64,000 nucleotides of DNA from Bacteroidota bacterium (GTDB taxonomy: Bacteria > Bacteroidota > Bacteroidia > Chitinophagales > BACL12), in the NCBI GenBank assembly GCA_016715425.1, contig JADKAC010000003.1, forward strand, positions 124,001 through 188,000, read 5' to 3'. Positions 36,219 through 45,897 of this stretch are shown in pieces (within the stretch, counting starts at the first letter, position 1; the number at the start of each line of letters is the position of its first letter). A model generated the notes under the pieces. That model was not told where the DNA came from, did not search any database, and saw only the letters and a program-made list of their open reading frames with translations. The translations under genes were made by a program, and so were the position numbers.

Positions 36219-39200
36219 TTAGAATCGGGAAAGCAATTTACGCATGATTTCTATATCCTTGTTTTTTCTGGAAGCATAATCTGCTATTTGATCATCAGCA
36301 ATTTTTCCAACACCAAAATATTTGGATTCGGGATGTGCAAAATACCAACCGCTAACACTCGAAGCCGGATACATTGCCATGCTATCGGTAAGTTGTATTC
36401 CGGTTGTATTTGTTACATCCAACAAAGCAAACAAGGTTTCTTTTTCGGTATGCTCAGGACATGCAGGATAACCAGGTGCAGGGCGAATACCTGAATATTT
36501 TTCTGCAATCAGTTCTTCAGAATTTAATGATTCATTTTTTGAATATCCCCAAATTTCTGTGCGCACTTTTTTATGCATCAGCTCGGCAAATGCTTCAGCC
36601 AATCTATCCGCTAAAGATTTAAGCATTATGCTGCTGTAATCATCATGCTCGGATGCAAATTCTTGTAACTTTTTTTCAATTCCAATTCCGGAGGTTACTG
36701 CAAATGCGCCGATATAATCTGTCGGCTTATTTGCATTGTTTTCTTTCGGTTTAATAAAATCAGTTAGACAAAGATTTGGTTGACCTTTTGCTTTTTTTAA
36801 TTGCTGGCGCAAGTGATGTAATGTTTTTATAATTTCATTCCCTTCTACATCAAAAACTATAATATCATCCTCAATAGCAGCACATGGAAAAATTCCGATA
36901 ACTGCATTTGCAGAAATCCATTGTTCAGAAATAATTTGATTTAAAATTGCTTGTGCCTCATCGAATAATTTTTTTGCTTCATGTCCTACTAATTCATCTT
37001 CTAATATCTCCGGATATTTTCCATGCAATTCCCAGGTTTTAAAAAAGGGTGTCCAGTCAATGTATTCTGCAATTTCCCGAAGGCTATAATTTTCAAACTC
37101 TTTTGTTCCAATAAACTCCGGCGCTGGTACATTATAATTTTTCCAATCAATCTGATATTTATTTTTTCTTGCATCGGCAATAGAAATTAATTCTTTTGAA
37201 GTTTGACGTTGTAAATGTGCTTTTAATAATTGGTCATACTCATTTCGAATTTCATCAAAGAATAATTGTTTGTTTTCACCCAACACTTTATTGGCAATAT
37301 TCACACTGCGTGATGCATCAATTACATGAATAACTGCTTGCTGATATTTGGGTGCAATTTTCACCGCAGTATGAATGCGGGAAGTTGTAGCGCCACCAAT
37401 TAATAACGGTGTTTGCATTTCACGTCGTTGCATTTCTTCAGCTACATAAATCATTTCATCTAAGGATGGAGTTATCAATCCACTGATTCCAATAATGTCT
37501 GCATTAATTTCCTGCGCAGTATCCAGAATTTTTTCAGAAGAAACCATCACACCCAAATCAACAATATTATAATTATTACAAGCTAACACCACACCCACAA
37601 TATTTTTTCCGATATCATGCACATCTCCTTTCACGGTTGCCATTAAAATGGTTGGTTTAGATGACACACTTTTATCATTTGCATCTTTATCCAAAGCCAT
37701 AAGTGGTTCTAAATATGCAACTGCTTTTTTCATCACTCTTGCACTCTTCACCACTTGTGGTAAAAACATTTTTCCTGAGCCAAATAAATCACCAACTATA
37801 TTCATTGCTTTCATTAAAGGCCCCTCAATTATCTCCAAAGGTTTTGCGTAATGTTGAACTGCTTCTTCCAAATCTATTTCTATAAATTCTGTAATTCCTT
37901 TTACCAATGCATGGCTTAATCTTTCCTCTAAATTTTCATTGCGCCATACATCTGTATTTTCTTTTACACTGCGTTGAGGTGATTTTAATTCTTGAGCAAA
38001 AGTTACAAGATGTTCTGTGGCATTTTCATTTCTGTTAAACAACACATCTTCAATTTTTTCCAGAACATCTTTCGGAATATCCTCATAAATTTCAATCATA
38101 CCTGCATTCACAATTCCCATATCCATTCCTGCTTTTATTGCATGAAATAAAAATGCAGAATGCATAGCTTCCCGTATTCTGTTATTTCCCTGAAATGAAA
38201 ATGAAATATTGCTAACACCGCCGCTAACTAATGCACCGGGTAAATGATTTTTAATCCATTCTGTTGCACGGATATAATCCAAGGCATAGCCATTATGTTC
38301 TTCGATGCCAGTTGCAACAGTTAGAATATTCGGATCAAAAATGATATCAGTAGAATTAAAATTTAATTTATCAATTAACAAATTATAAGCTCTTTCGCAA
38401 ATTAAAATACGTTTTTCAAAATCTGTTGCCTGACCATTTTCATCAAACGCCATTACAATAACTGCGGCACCTAATTTTTTTGCAAGTGCTGCATGTTGTA
38501 AAAACATTTCTTCACCTTCTTTTAATGAAATAGAATTTACAATTGATTTTCCCTGCAAGCATTTTAAACCGGAAACAATTACTTCCCATTTGCTGGAATC
38601 TACCATCACCGGAATTTTTGCAATATCAGGTTCGCACATAATTCTATTCAGAAAATCTATCATCATTTTTTCTGAATCAATCATACCTTCATCCATGTTC
38701 ACATCCAGAATTTGTGCACCATTATCTACCTGTTGTTTTGCAACACTTACGGCTTCATCTAACTTATCTTCAACAATTAATTTTTTAAATTTTTTTGAGC
38801 CGGTGATATTCGTTCGCTCACCCACATTTACAAAATTGCTTCCTTCAAAAATGGTGAATGCTTCAAGCCCACTGAACCTTGGAAGCTGTGGTAAAACAGG
38901 TGGTTTTCTCGGAGGATATTTTGCAGCTATTTCCGCTAAATATTTTATATGTTCAGGAGTAGTTCCACAACATCCTCCAATAATATTTACCCAATTATTT
39001 TTTAAATATGCTTCTACATCATTGCCATTGGTCTCCGGTGATTCGGTATATTCACCAAACTCATTTGGCAAACCTGCATTTGGATAAGCACTTACAAATA
39101 AATCTGTTTTATGCGCAATGGTTTGAATATGTGGCGTCAATTGTTTTGCACCCAATGCGCAATTAAAACCGACACTTAATAATGGTGCATGAGAAACAGA

Positions 39201-39887
39201 AATTAAAAATGCTTCCGGTGTTTGTCCGCTTAAAGTTCTTCCACTTGCATCTGTTATAGTTCCCGAAATCATAAGGGGTAATTCCTTTCCTGTTTCTTCA
39301 AACAATTGCATACAAGCATAAATCGCTGCCTTTGCATTGAGTGTATCAAATACAGTTTCGATTAATAGAATATCAACACCGCCATCCATCAAACCTTTAG
39401 CTTGCTCATAATAAGTGTCAGCCATTTCATCGAAAGTAGTAGCACGATATGCAGGATTATTTACATCGGGAGAAATGGATAATGTTTTATTTGTGGGTCC
39501 TAATGCACCCGCAACAAAGCGGGGTTTATCCGGTGTAAGTATGTTATAATTATCAGCTGCTTCACGGGCAAGTTTTGCAGCACTTACATTTAGAGTATAT
39601 ACAAAGGATTCAAGACCATAATCTGCCTGCGAAATACGATTGGCATTAAATGTATTTGTTTCAATGATATCGGCACCAGCTTCTAAGTATGAAATATGAA
39701 TCTCTTTAATAATAGCAGGTTGAGTTAAGCAAAGAATATCATTATTCCCTTTCAAATCTTTTGAATGATTAGCAAACTTTTCACCTCTAAAATCAGATTC
39801 ATCGAGTTGATGTTGTTGTATCATCGTACCCATAGCTCCATCGAGTATGAGAATTTTTTCAGACAGTAATTTTCTAATATCTTTCAT
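36219..39887 (-). CDS. metH: Cobalamin-dependent methionine synthase
   Basis: MetH transfers the methyl group of methyltetrahydrofolate to homocysteine via cobalamin. The start is ATG at 39887; an upstream TTG at 39893 is also possible. About 1222 residues with the full domain order: homocysteine domain (LILDGAMGTMIQ at the start, zinc ligands in NIIGGCCGTTPEH), pterin-binding domain (NVGERTNITGSKKFKKLI), cap and B12 domain (GDVHDIGKNIVGVVLACNNY), and the AdoMet activation domain (RPAPGYPACPEHTEK). I looked for a cobalamin riboswitch upstream and see no B12-box-like GCCACTG sequence. The homocysteine domain follows the canonical N-terminal position. Confidence 0.97.
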   Translation of the reverse strand: MKDIRKLLSEKILILDGAMGTMIQQHQLDESDFRGEKFANHSKDLKGNNDILCLTQPAIIKEIHISYLEAGADIIETNTFNANRISQADYGLESFVYTLNVSAAKLAREAADNYNILTPDKPRFVAGALGPTNKTLSISPDVNNPAYRATTFDEMADTYYEQAKGLMDGGVDILLIETVFDTLNAKAAIYACMQLFEETGKELPLMISGTITDASGRTLSGQTPEAFLISVSHAPLLSVGFNCALGAKQLTPHIQTIAHKTDLFVSAYPNAGLPNEFGEYTESPETNGNDVEAYLKNNWVNIIGGCCGTTPEHIKYLAEIAAKYPPRKPPVLPQLPRFSGLEAFTIFEGSNFVNVGERTNITGSKKFKKLIVEDKLDEAVSVAKQQVDNGAQILDVNMDEGMIDSEKMMIDFLNRIMCEPDIAKIPVMVDSSKWEVIVSGLKCLQGKSIVNSISLKEGEEMFLQHAALAKKLGAAVIVMAFDENGQATDFEKRILICERAYNLLIDKLNFNSTDIIFDPNILTVATGIEEHNGYALDYIRATEWIKNHLPGALVSGGVSNISFSFQGNNRIREAMHSAFLFHAIKAGMDMGIVNAGMIEIYEDIPKDVLEKIEDVLFNRNENATEHLVTFAQELKSPQRSVKENTDVWRNENLEERLSHALVKGITEFIEIDLEEAVQHYAKPLEIIEGPLMKAMNIVGDLFGSGKMFLPQVVKSARVMKKAVAYLEPLMALDKDANDKSVSSKPTILMATVKGDVHDIGKNIVGVVLACNNYNIVDLGVMVSSEKILDTAQEINADIIGISGLITPSLDEMIYVAEEMQRREMQTPLLIGGATTSRIHTAVKIAPKYQQAVIHVIDASRSVNIANKVLGENKQLFFDEIRNEYDQLLKAHLQRQTSKELISIADARKNKYQIDWKNYNVPAPEFIGTKEFENYSLREIAEYIDWTPFFKTWELHGKYPEILEDELVGHEAKKLFDEAQAILNQIISEQWISANAVIGIFPCAAIEDDIIVFDVEGNEIIKTLHHLRQQLKKAKGQPNLCLTDFIKPKENNANKPTDYIGAFAVTSGIGIEKKLQEFASEHDDYSSIMLKSLADRLAEAFAELMHKKVRTEIWGYSKNESLNSEELIAEKYSGIRPAPGYPACPEHTEKETLFALLDVTNTTGIQLTDSMAMYPASSVSGWYFAHPESKYFGVGKIADDQIADYASRKNKDIEIMRKLLSRF

Positions 39888-40373
39888 TGGCAAGCCGACA
39901 AATATAATGGAGCTACTATAGAATAGCTATTCGGTTATGAAAATGTAAAATATTTTTAAATAAAATTTATTTTTTTAACCAATTTTATTTTGAAGAAGGC
40001 TTATCCTGCCAATACAAATAATGATACACTCTAAAAATTATCATATAGATTATGAAGCCTGATTTTTTATTAAATAATTATCATTTTGATAAGTGTTCAC
40101 CATTGCTAATTTATGGTGACAGATTCACTTATCCAATTCATAATAAGTTTGATTTAAAAGTCCTACTCTCAGTGCAAACTCTTTGTGCATGTGGGTTTGT
40201 AAATAATAATCTAGTGACAAACCGCTCCAACCACTTGCTTGCAAGAATGAAAAAATAAGTCTCTCTTTGTTTCATGAAATCAGAGAGATGCAACTCGCAT
40301 TCCAGCCCATGCATCTCACATTCATTTCCAACCGTTCTTAAATTCTTTACTAACCATTAATTAAAAATGTAAA
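39888..40373. other. Gene-poor 486-bp gap between metH and the metalloprotease
   Basis: The region holds the 5' flanks of the divergent metH and M43 genes. A 68-codon open frame at 40052-40258 has no family-like features and I do not call it. A weak hairpin with inner TTTCATGAAA and outer tctctc/gagaga arms lies near 40261-40290, about 85 bp before the protease start. No riboswitch, RNA gene or word repeats are seen. Confidence 0.6.
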
Positions 40374-42302
40374 ATGCTAAAAAATTTTCTACTATTATTA
40401 GTGATGCTGATGACCTTCGGTATTGCCTTTAGCCAGGAAGCACATCGCAATTGCGGCACAATGACTATGGATGCTGAGTTGAAACTCAACGATCCAAATT
40501 ATCTACTTAACCGACAGCAAATCGAAGAATTTACTGCCAAGTTTGTTTCAGAAGATGCAGGAGCAACCAGAACAGTTATAACTATTCCGGTAGTTGTGCA
40601 TGTGGTTTATAATATTACTGCTGAAAATATTTCTGATGCAGCAATTAATTCTCAAATTCAAATTTTGAACGAAGACTTTAGAAGAATGAATGCAGATGCA
40701 GGATCTACACCGGGTTACTTTTCAGGTATAGCTGCTGATGTTGAAATCGAATTCTGTCTTGCCACTATTGACCCAAGTGGAAATCCAACAACAGGTATTA
40801 CAAGAACTTCCACAACTAAAACATCTTTTAGCACTACCGGTAATCCGGTTAAATATTCTACCTATGGTCATGCTGCTTGGGATAGAAATAGCTATTTAAA
40901 CTTATGGGTGTGTGATTTAAGCAGCGGACTTTTAGGGTACGCTCAATTCCCTGGTGGATCTGCAGCAACTGATGGTGTTGTAATTGACTATAAATATTTT
41001 GGTGGTTCTGCTTATGCAACATCTCCATATAACTTAGGTCGTTCAGGTACACATGAAGTAGGTCACTGGTTAAATCTCTATCATATTTGGGGTGATGATG
41101 GCACCTCATGCGCAGGAACTGATAATGTTGCTGATACTCCAAATCAAGCTAATGAAAATTATGGCTGCCCTTCCGGATCTCTGGTTTCATGTTCCAATGG
41201 TCCTAATGGTGATATGTATCAGAACTATATGGATTACACCGATGATGCTTGTATGAATTTATTTACTGCAGGACAGAAAACCCGTATGCAAGCATTGTTT
41301 GCTCCGGGCGGTTCCAGAGAAAGTTTATTGTCTTCTGCTGGCTGTGGCGGAGGTGGAACACCTTCTTGCTCAGTTCCTTCAGGTACTTCTACAACAGCAA
41401 TAACAGAATCATCTGCATCTCTTAACTGGGGTTCAGTATCAGGTGCAGTTGCCTATAATGCTCGTGGTCGTAAAGTGGGTGATGCAACTTGGACAGAAGG
41501 TTCTACTGCAGGATTAACTATAAGCTTCACCGGATTATTAGCAGGTACTGATTATGAATGGCAAGTTCAAACTGATTGTGGTGGCGGTTCTGTTAGTGCT
41601 TACACTACTTCTATTTATTTTACAACAACAGGTGGAGTTGGTGGATGTGTGGATTTAGGAGAGCCTAATAATACAATTTCTACACCTTATACTCTTTCTA
41701 GCGGAACAACATACAATGCATTAATTGCAAGTGGTTCTGATCTTGATTATTATAAGTTTACTACTACTTCACCGAATTCAAAAATCAAGGTTACCTTATC
41801 ATCACTGCCTGCAGATTATGATGTAAGATTATATGATAATAAAAAGAATCAAAAAGGTATTTCTGAAAACAGTGGTACATCTAATGAAACCATAATTTGG
41901 AATACCAGTGCATCTGGAATTCGCTATGTATATGTTTATGGTTATAGCGGTGCTTATAATGCTACTGATTGTTATGATCTGAAAATAGAAGTAAGCAGTT
42001 CAAGCTGGAGAACAGATGGCTCTGAAATATTTGCTCAGGAAGAATGGGATAATGCTATCGTAAATATTTTCCCAAATCCTGCTTCTGATAAAATAAGTGT
42101 AGATTATTATTCAGTACAGGAAACAGGTGTTACAATGAAAGTGTATGACCTGTTAGGAAATCTTGTAAATACAATTACAGCAGATGTTGTGGAAGGTGAA
42201 AATTTAATTGGTGTAGATGTGCGCAATTTATCTGCAGGCATTTACATCGTTGAAATCAGCAATGGTAAATCCAACTACACAGATAAATTTATAGTAGAAT
42301 AA
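40374..42302 (+). CDS. Secreted M43-family metalloprotease with FnIII, PPC and T9SS domains
   Basis: The 642-residue product begins with a signal peptide (MLKNFLLLLVMLMTFGIAFSQ). The M43 (pappalysin/cytophagalysin-type) catalytic domain carries the zinc motif HEVGHWLNLYH (His227, Glu228, His231, His237) and the Met-turn region YMDYTDDACMN. Then come a fibronectin III-like domain (about 330-420, with DYEWQVQTDCGGGSVSAY), a pre-peptidase C-terminal-like domain (about 425-540, SDLDYYKFTTTSPN) and a T9SS sorting domain (NIFPNPASDKISVDYY). It should be exported through the T9SS and act on extracellular protein. A close paralogue follows at 42739. Confidence 0.92.
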   Translation: MLKNFLLLLVMLMTFGIAFSQEAHRNCGTMTMDAELKLNDPNYLLNRQQIEEFTAKFVSEDAGATRTVITIPVVVHVVYNITAENISDAAINSQIQILNEDFRRMNADAGSTPGYFSGIAADVEIEFCLATIDPSGNPTTGITRTSTTKTSFSTTGNPVKYSTYGHAAWDRNSYLNLWVCDLSSGLLGYAQFPGGSAATDGVVIDYKYFGGSAYATSPYNLGRSGTHEVGHWLNLYHIWGDDGTSCAGTDNVADTPNQANENYGCPSGSLVSCSNGPNGDMYQNYMDYTDDACMNLFTAGQKTRMQALFAPGGSRESLLSSAGCGGGGTPSCSVPSGTSTTAITESSASLNWGSVSGAVAYNARGRKVGDATWTEGSTAGLTISFTGLLAGTDYEWQVQTDCGGGSVSAYTTSIYFTTTGGVGGCVDLGEPNNTISTPYTLSSGTTYNALIASGSDLDYYKFTTTSPNSKIKVTLSSLPADYDVRLYDNKKNQKGISENSGTSNETIIWNTSASGIRYVYVYGYSGAYNATDCYDLKIEVSSSSWRTDGSEIFAQEEWDNAIVNIFPNPASDKISVDYYSVQETGVTMKVYDLLGNLVNTITADVVEGENLIGVDVRNLSAGIYIVEISNGKSNYTDKFIVE

Positions 42303-42319
42303 TTTTATTCAAATGCATT

Positions 42320-42354
42320 AAAAAAAAGCGGTCAGTGATGATCGCTTTTTTTTT
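42320..42354 (+). terminator. Intrinsic terminator after the first M43 gene
   Basis: GCGGTCA, a short loop and TGATCGC form a 7-bp stem with one G-T pair, flanked by an A-run and followed by nine T residues, 18 bp after the stop. Confidence 0.85.
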
Positions 42355-42738
42355 GCTTTCCATTGTTTGCATATCAAATTATATCTCAAATAATTTTTGA
42401 GTATTTGAAAAGTGTTTTGAAAATAAATATCAATGTATTAGAATAAAATTCTAATTGCACTCTGATTTTTAATTCGTGACGTTAAAAAAAATTCTCTTAA
42501 TGAATCCAATTCACACTTTAATTCCTTACCTCACCTAAAATAAATTTTATAATTGCAAATTGATAAAATCAATATGTGACAATTTTGAGCCATTTGCGTT
42601 TGGTTTATATAAAAAAAATAGGAACTTGCACTTGCGAAAAATATTTCGTTACTTATTTAATGTAATACAACATTAAAAAATTACATCCTCTACGGATGAT
42701 TGGAATTGAAATTTTTTATTTAATTAAAACAAGAAAAA
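42355..42738. other. AT-rich 384-bp gap upstream of the second M43 gene
   Basis: This region is AT-rich with no ORF, repeat family or RNA gene. It should contain the promoter of the second metalloprotease. I find no exact TAnnTTTG box. Confidence 0.5.
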
Positions 42739-44652
42739 ATGTTGAAAAAAAATTTACTCGCTATTGCATTATTGCTATGCATAAGTAGTGTATTCGGACA
42801 GGAAATGCGCAACTGCGGAACTATGGAAGTTGATGCAAGATTATTAACTGAAGATCCGGGCTATGCACTGAATCAGGCGCAGATTGAAGAATTTACGCAA
42901 ACTTATAAATCCTCTGAAACGGGTGCAACACGAACGGTAATTACAATACCTGTAGTTGTGCATATTGTGTATAACAATGCATCAGAAAATATTTCTGATG
43001 CTGCTGTTTTATCTCAGATAGAAATACTAAATGAAGACTTCAGAAAATTAAATTCTGATGCGGGTAGTGTACCGGCATTATTTTCCGGAGTAGCTGCTGA
43101 TGTGGAAATTGAATTCTGTCTTGCATCAGTTGATCCGGATGGTAATCCTACTACTGGAATTACAAGAACATCTACTTCAAAAACTTCTTTTAGTACAACT
43201 GATTTGATGAAATATAATACCTACGGTCATGCAGCCTGGGATAGAGATAGCTATCTCAATATGTGGTCATGCGATCTTAGCAGTGGCTTATTAGGATATG
43301 CGCAATTTCCAGGTGGCCCTGCCGCTACAGATGGAGTTGTTATAGATTACAACTATTTTGGTGGTCCTGCATATGCTGCATCTCCTTTTAATTTAGGAAG
43401 ATCAGCAACACATGAAGTTGGTCACTGGCTAAACCTGCGACATATTTGGGGTGATGCATCTTGCGGTACTGATTACGTTTCAGATACTCCAACACATAAT
43501 ACTGCTAATTATGGTTGCCCAAATTATCCGCATTACAGTACTTGTTCAGGTTCTCCGGTAGAGATGACTATGAATTATATGGATTATACCGATGATGCTT
43601 GTATGTATATGTTTTCAGATGGTCAGAAAGATAGAATGCAAGCATTATTTGCACCCGGTGGATCAAGAGAAAGCCTATTATCTTCTGAAGGATGTGGCGG
43701 TGGAGTAGCACCTACTTGTGATGTTCCCGGAAGTACTTCTACAACAGGTATTACTGAAACAGAAGCAACACTTAACTGGGGTAGTGTAGCCGGGTCTGTA
43801 GGTTATAATGTAAGAGGACGTCAGGTTGGAACTGCAACCTGGACAGAAGGTTACACCACAGGAACTTCAATAAACTTTACAGGGTTAATTGCTGATACAG
43901 ATTATGAATGGCAAGTACAAACAGATTGTGGTGGTGGTGATTTGAGTGCATATATTAGTTCTATATTATTTACTACTTCAGGTGGCGCAGCAACTTGTAC
44001 AGATATTCAAGAACCAAACAGCAGCACAGGTACTGCAGGAACAATTTCCACAGGTGTTACTTACAATGCATTAATTGCAAATTCCTCTGATGTTGATTTT
44101 TATAAATTCACAACTACTTCTCCGAATACAAAAATTCGTGTAACGATGACTTCTTTACCTGCTGATTATGATATGCAATTATTAAATCAAAAAGGAAAGA
44201 AAAAAGGTACATCACAAAATGGTGGCACATCCGATGAATCTATTGTTTGGAATGTAAACAGTTCCGGAACCAGATATGTGTATGTGTATGGTTATGGTGG
44301 TGCTTATGACGTAGCCGATTGTTATGAATTAATAGTAGAAGTAAGTAACTCAAGCTGGAGAACAGATGGTTCTGAATTATTAGTAGAGCGAGTTTTGGAT
44401 AATGCGATAGTAAACATTTTCCCTAATCCTGCCTCTAATACTATGCAGGTAAATTATTTCAGTGTTCAGGAAACAGAAATTACTTTGAATGTTTATGATC
44501 TGCTTGGCAATCAAGTTCAAACCTTACACTCGCAAGTAGTGCAAGGTGAAAATCTGATTAAAGTGGATGTCAATACAATGGCTGCCGGTTTATACATTGT
44601 TGAAATAAGCAATGGCAAATCAAGCTATACAGAGAAATTTATGGTGGAATAA
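42739..44652 (+). CDS. Secreted M43-family metalloprotease, paralogue of the preceding gene
   Basis: The 637-residue product has the same architecture as its neighbour: signal peptide (MLKKNLLAIALLLCISSVFGQ), M43 domain with HEVGHWLNLRH, the Met-turn region YMDYTDDACMY, an FnIII-like domain, a PPC-like domain (SDVDFYKFTTTSPN) and a T9SS sorting domain (NIFPNPASNTMQVNYF). Sequence similarity runs through the whole length. The gene has its own terminator and gap, so it looks like an old tandem duplicate with separate transcription. Differences cluster in the loop after the zinc site (DASCGTDYVSDTPTHNTANYG versus DDGTSCAGTDNVADTPNQ), which may affect substrate choice. Confidence 0.92.
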   Translation: MLKKNLLAIALLLCISSVFGQEMRNCGTMEVDARLLTEDPGYALNQAQIEEFTQTYKSSETGATRTVITIPVVVHIVYNNASENISDAAVLSQIEILNEDFRKLNSDAGSVPALFSGVAADVEIEFCLASVDPDGNPTTGITRTSTSKTSFSTTDLMKYNTYGHAAWDRDSYLNMWSCDLSSGLLGYAQFPGGPAATDGVVIDYNYFGGPAYAASPFNLGRSATHEVGHWLNLRHIWGDASCGTDYVSDTPTHNTANYGCPNYPHYSTCSGSPVEMTMNYMDYTDDACMYMFSDGQKDRMQALFAPGGSRESLLSSEGCGGGVAPTCDVPGSTSTTGITETEATLNWGSVAGSVGYNVRGRQVGTATWTEGYTTGTSINFTGLIADTDYEWQVQTDCGGGDLSAYISSILFTTSGGAATCTDIQEPNSSTGTAGTISTGVTYNALIANSSDVDFYKFTTTSPNTKIRVTMTSLPADYDMQLLNQKGKKKGTSQNGGTSDESIVWNVNSSGTRYVYVYGYGGAYDVADCYELIVEVSNSSWRTDGSELLVERVLDNAIVNIFPNPASNTMQVNYFSVQETEITLNVYDLLGNQVQTLHSQVVQGENLIKVDVNTMAAGLYIVEISNGKSSYTEKFMVE

Positions 44653-44673
44653 ATAGTGATTAATTATAATTCG

Positions 44674-44707
44674 AAAGGGCTACTGCTAAAAACGGTAGCC
44701 CTTTTTC
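44674..44707 (+). terminator. Intrinsic terminator after the second M43 gene
   Basis: AAAGGGCTAC and GTAGCCCTTT form a 10-bp stem with an 11-nt loop, followed by T residues, 22 bp after the stop. Confidence 0.85.
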
Positions 44708-44711
44708 TTTG

Positions 44712-44719
44712 TATTTTTG
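44712..44719 (+). promoter_or_regulatory. Candidate -7 box for pheS
   Basis: TATTTTTG matches TAnnTTTG and lies 22 bp before the pheS ATG, directly after the preceding terminator. No -33 TTTG is at the expected distance. Confidence 0.45.
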
Positions 44720-44741
44720 AACGGCACCTTGAGAAGATATT

Positions 44742-45761
44742 ATGTTTGAAAATTTAGATGTATTAAAAACTGAAATTGAAAATTACCCGATTACGAGTAT
44801 AGCTGACTTGGAACAATTTCGTATTCGTTTTCTGGGGACTAAAAATATTTTGAAGGATGTATTTTCTACAATTAAAGATATACCTGCCGATCAGAAAAAA
44901 AATTATGGTCAACAGGTAAATGCATTAAAAGAAATTGCAGAAAATAAATTTGAATCATTTAATACGCAGTTAAATTCAAAACAGAAAACAGATAAAATTT
45001 TTGTTGACCTCACTTTGCCTGCGGATATAAAAAATCCCGGTGCCCGTCATCCAATCACAATTGTAAGAGATGAATTAGTGGATATTTTTTCTCGCATTGG
45101 TTATGTTGTTATTGAAGGTCCGGAGATAGAAGATGACTGGCATAATTTCACCGCATTAAATACACCTGAAGATCATCCTGCAAGAGATATGCAAGATACA
45201 TTTTATATTCAGACAAATCCGGATATTGTTTTGCGCACACATACTTCCAATGTGCAGATTCGTGTAATGGAAAATACGAAACCGCCATTCCGTGTAATTG
45301 CTCCGGGAAGATGTTATCGCAACGAAACAATTTCTGCAAGAGCGCATGTAGTCTTTCATCAATTAGAATTATTTTATGTGGATGAAGGAGTTTCATTTGC
45401 AGATTTAAAACAAACTCTTTCTTATTTAGCTAAAGAATTATTTGGTGAGAAAACAAGTATTCGTTTGCGTCCCAGTTATTTCCCCTTTACTGAACCAAGT
45501 GCAGAATTAGATGTGAGTTGTTTTGTTTGTAATCAGGCAGGATGTGCAATTTGTAAATATAGTGGTTGGGTAGAAATTGGTGGAGCGGGAATGATAGATC
45601 CGCAAGTGTTGGAAAATTGCGGAATAGATTCAGAAAAATATACGGGCTTTGCTTTTGGAATGGGAATAGAACGCATGGCAATATTGAAATTCCGTATCAA
45701 CGACATTCGTTTATTTACTGAAAATGATTTGCGCTTTTTAAAACAATTTGAAGGAATTTAA
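44742..45761 (+). CDS. pheS: Phenylalanine--tRNA ligase alpha subunit
   Basis: The 339-residue class II aminoacyl-tRNA synthetase subunit charges tRNA-Phe together with PheT (not in this window). Motif 2 is FRVIAPGRCYRNETISARAHVVFHQLE, motif 3 is GFAFGMGIERMAILKF, and the segment DVSCFVCNQAGCAICKYSGWVEIGGAGMIDPQVL is typical of PheS. The N-terminal coiled-coil arm (residues 1-80) is present. Length is normal. A fragment of a second, diverged copy of the last third is at 47589-47996. Confidence 0.96.
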   Translation: MFENLDVLKTEIENYPITSIADLEQFRIRFLGTKNILKDVFSTIKDIPADQKKNYGQQVNALKEIAENKFESFNTQLNSKQKTDKIFVDLTLPADIKNPGARHPITIVRDELVDIFSRIGYVVIEGPEIEDDWHNFTALNTPEDHPARDMQDTFYIQTNPDIVLRTHTSNVQIRVMENTKPPFRVIAPGRCYRNETISARAHVVFHQLELFYVDEGVSFADLKQTLSYLAKELFGEKTSIRLRPSYFPFTEPSAELDVSCFVCNQAGCAICKYSGWVEIGGAGMIDPQVLENCGIDSEKYTGFAFGMGIERMAILKFRINDIRLFTENDLRFLKQFEGI

Positions 45762-45897
45762 TTGATGTGTTGATTAGCTGATTAGCTAATTAGCCGATGG
45801 GTTTATAAACTAATTTGAAAAGTAAAGAATCTTTTAAAGTATTGAATGTTTAATTAGCTAATCAGCTAATTTGCTAATTCTTTTAATTAATAAAAAT
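45762..45897. repeat. Intergenic word repeats (gctaat family)
   Basis: The gap holds gattagctgattagctaattagc and ttagctaatcagctaatttgc-type words. A diverged version of the same gap occurs at 47997-48132 in the second copy. Confidence 0.7.

Noticed and set aside
39888..40060. Cobalamin riboswitch upstream of metH
   Set aside because: I searched by eye for a B12 box and its flanking stems and saw none.
40052..40258. 68-codon open frame before the metalloprotease
   Set aside because: No family features, no promoter box, atypical composition; probably chance.
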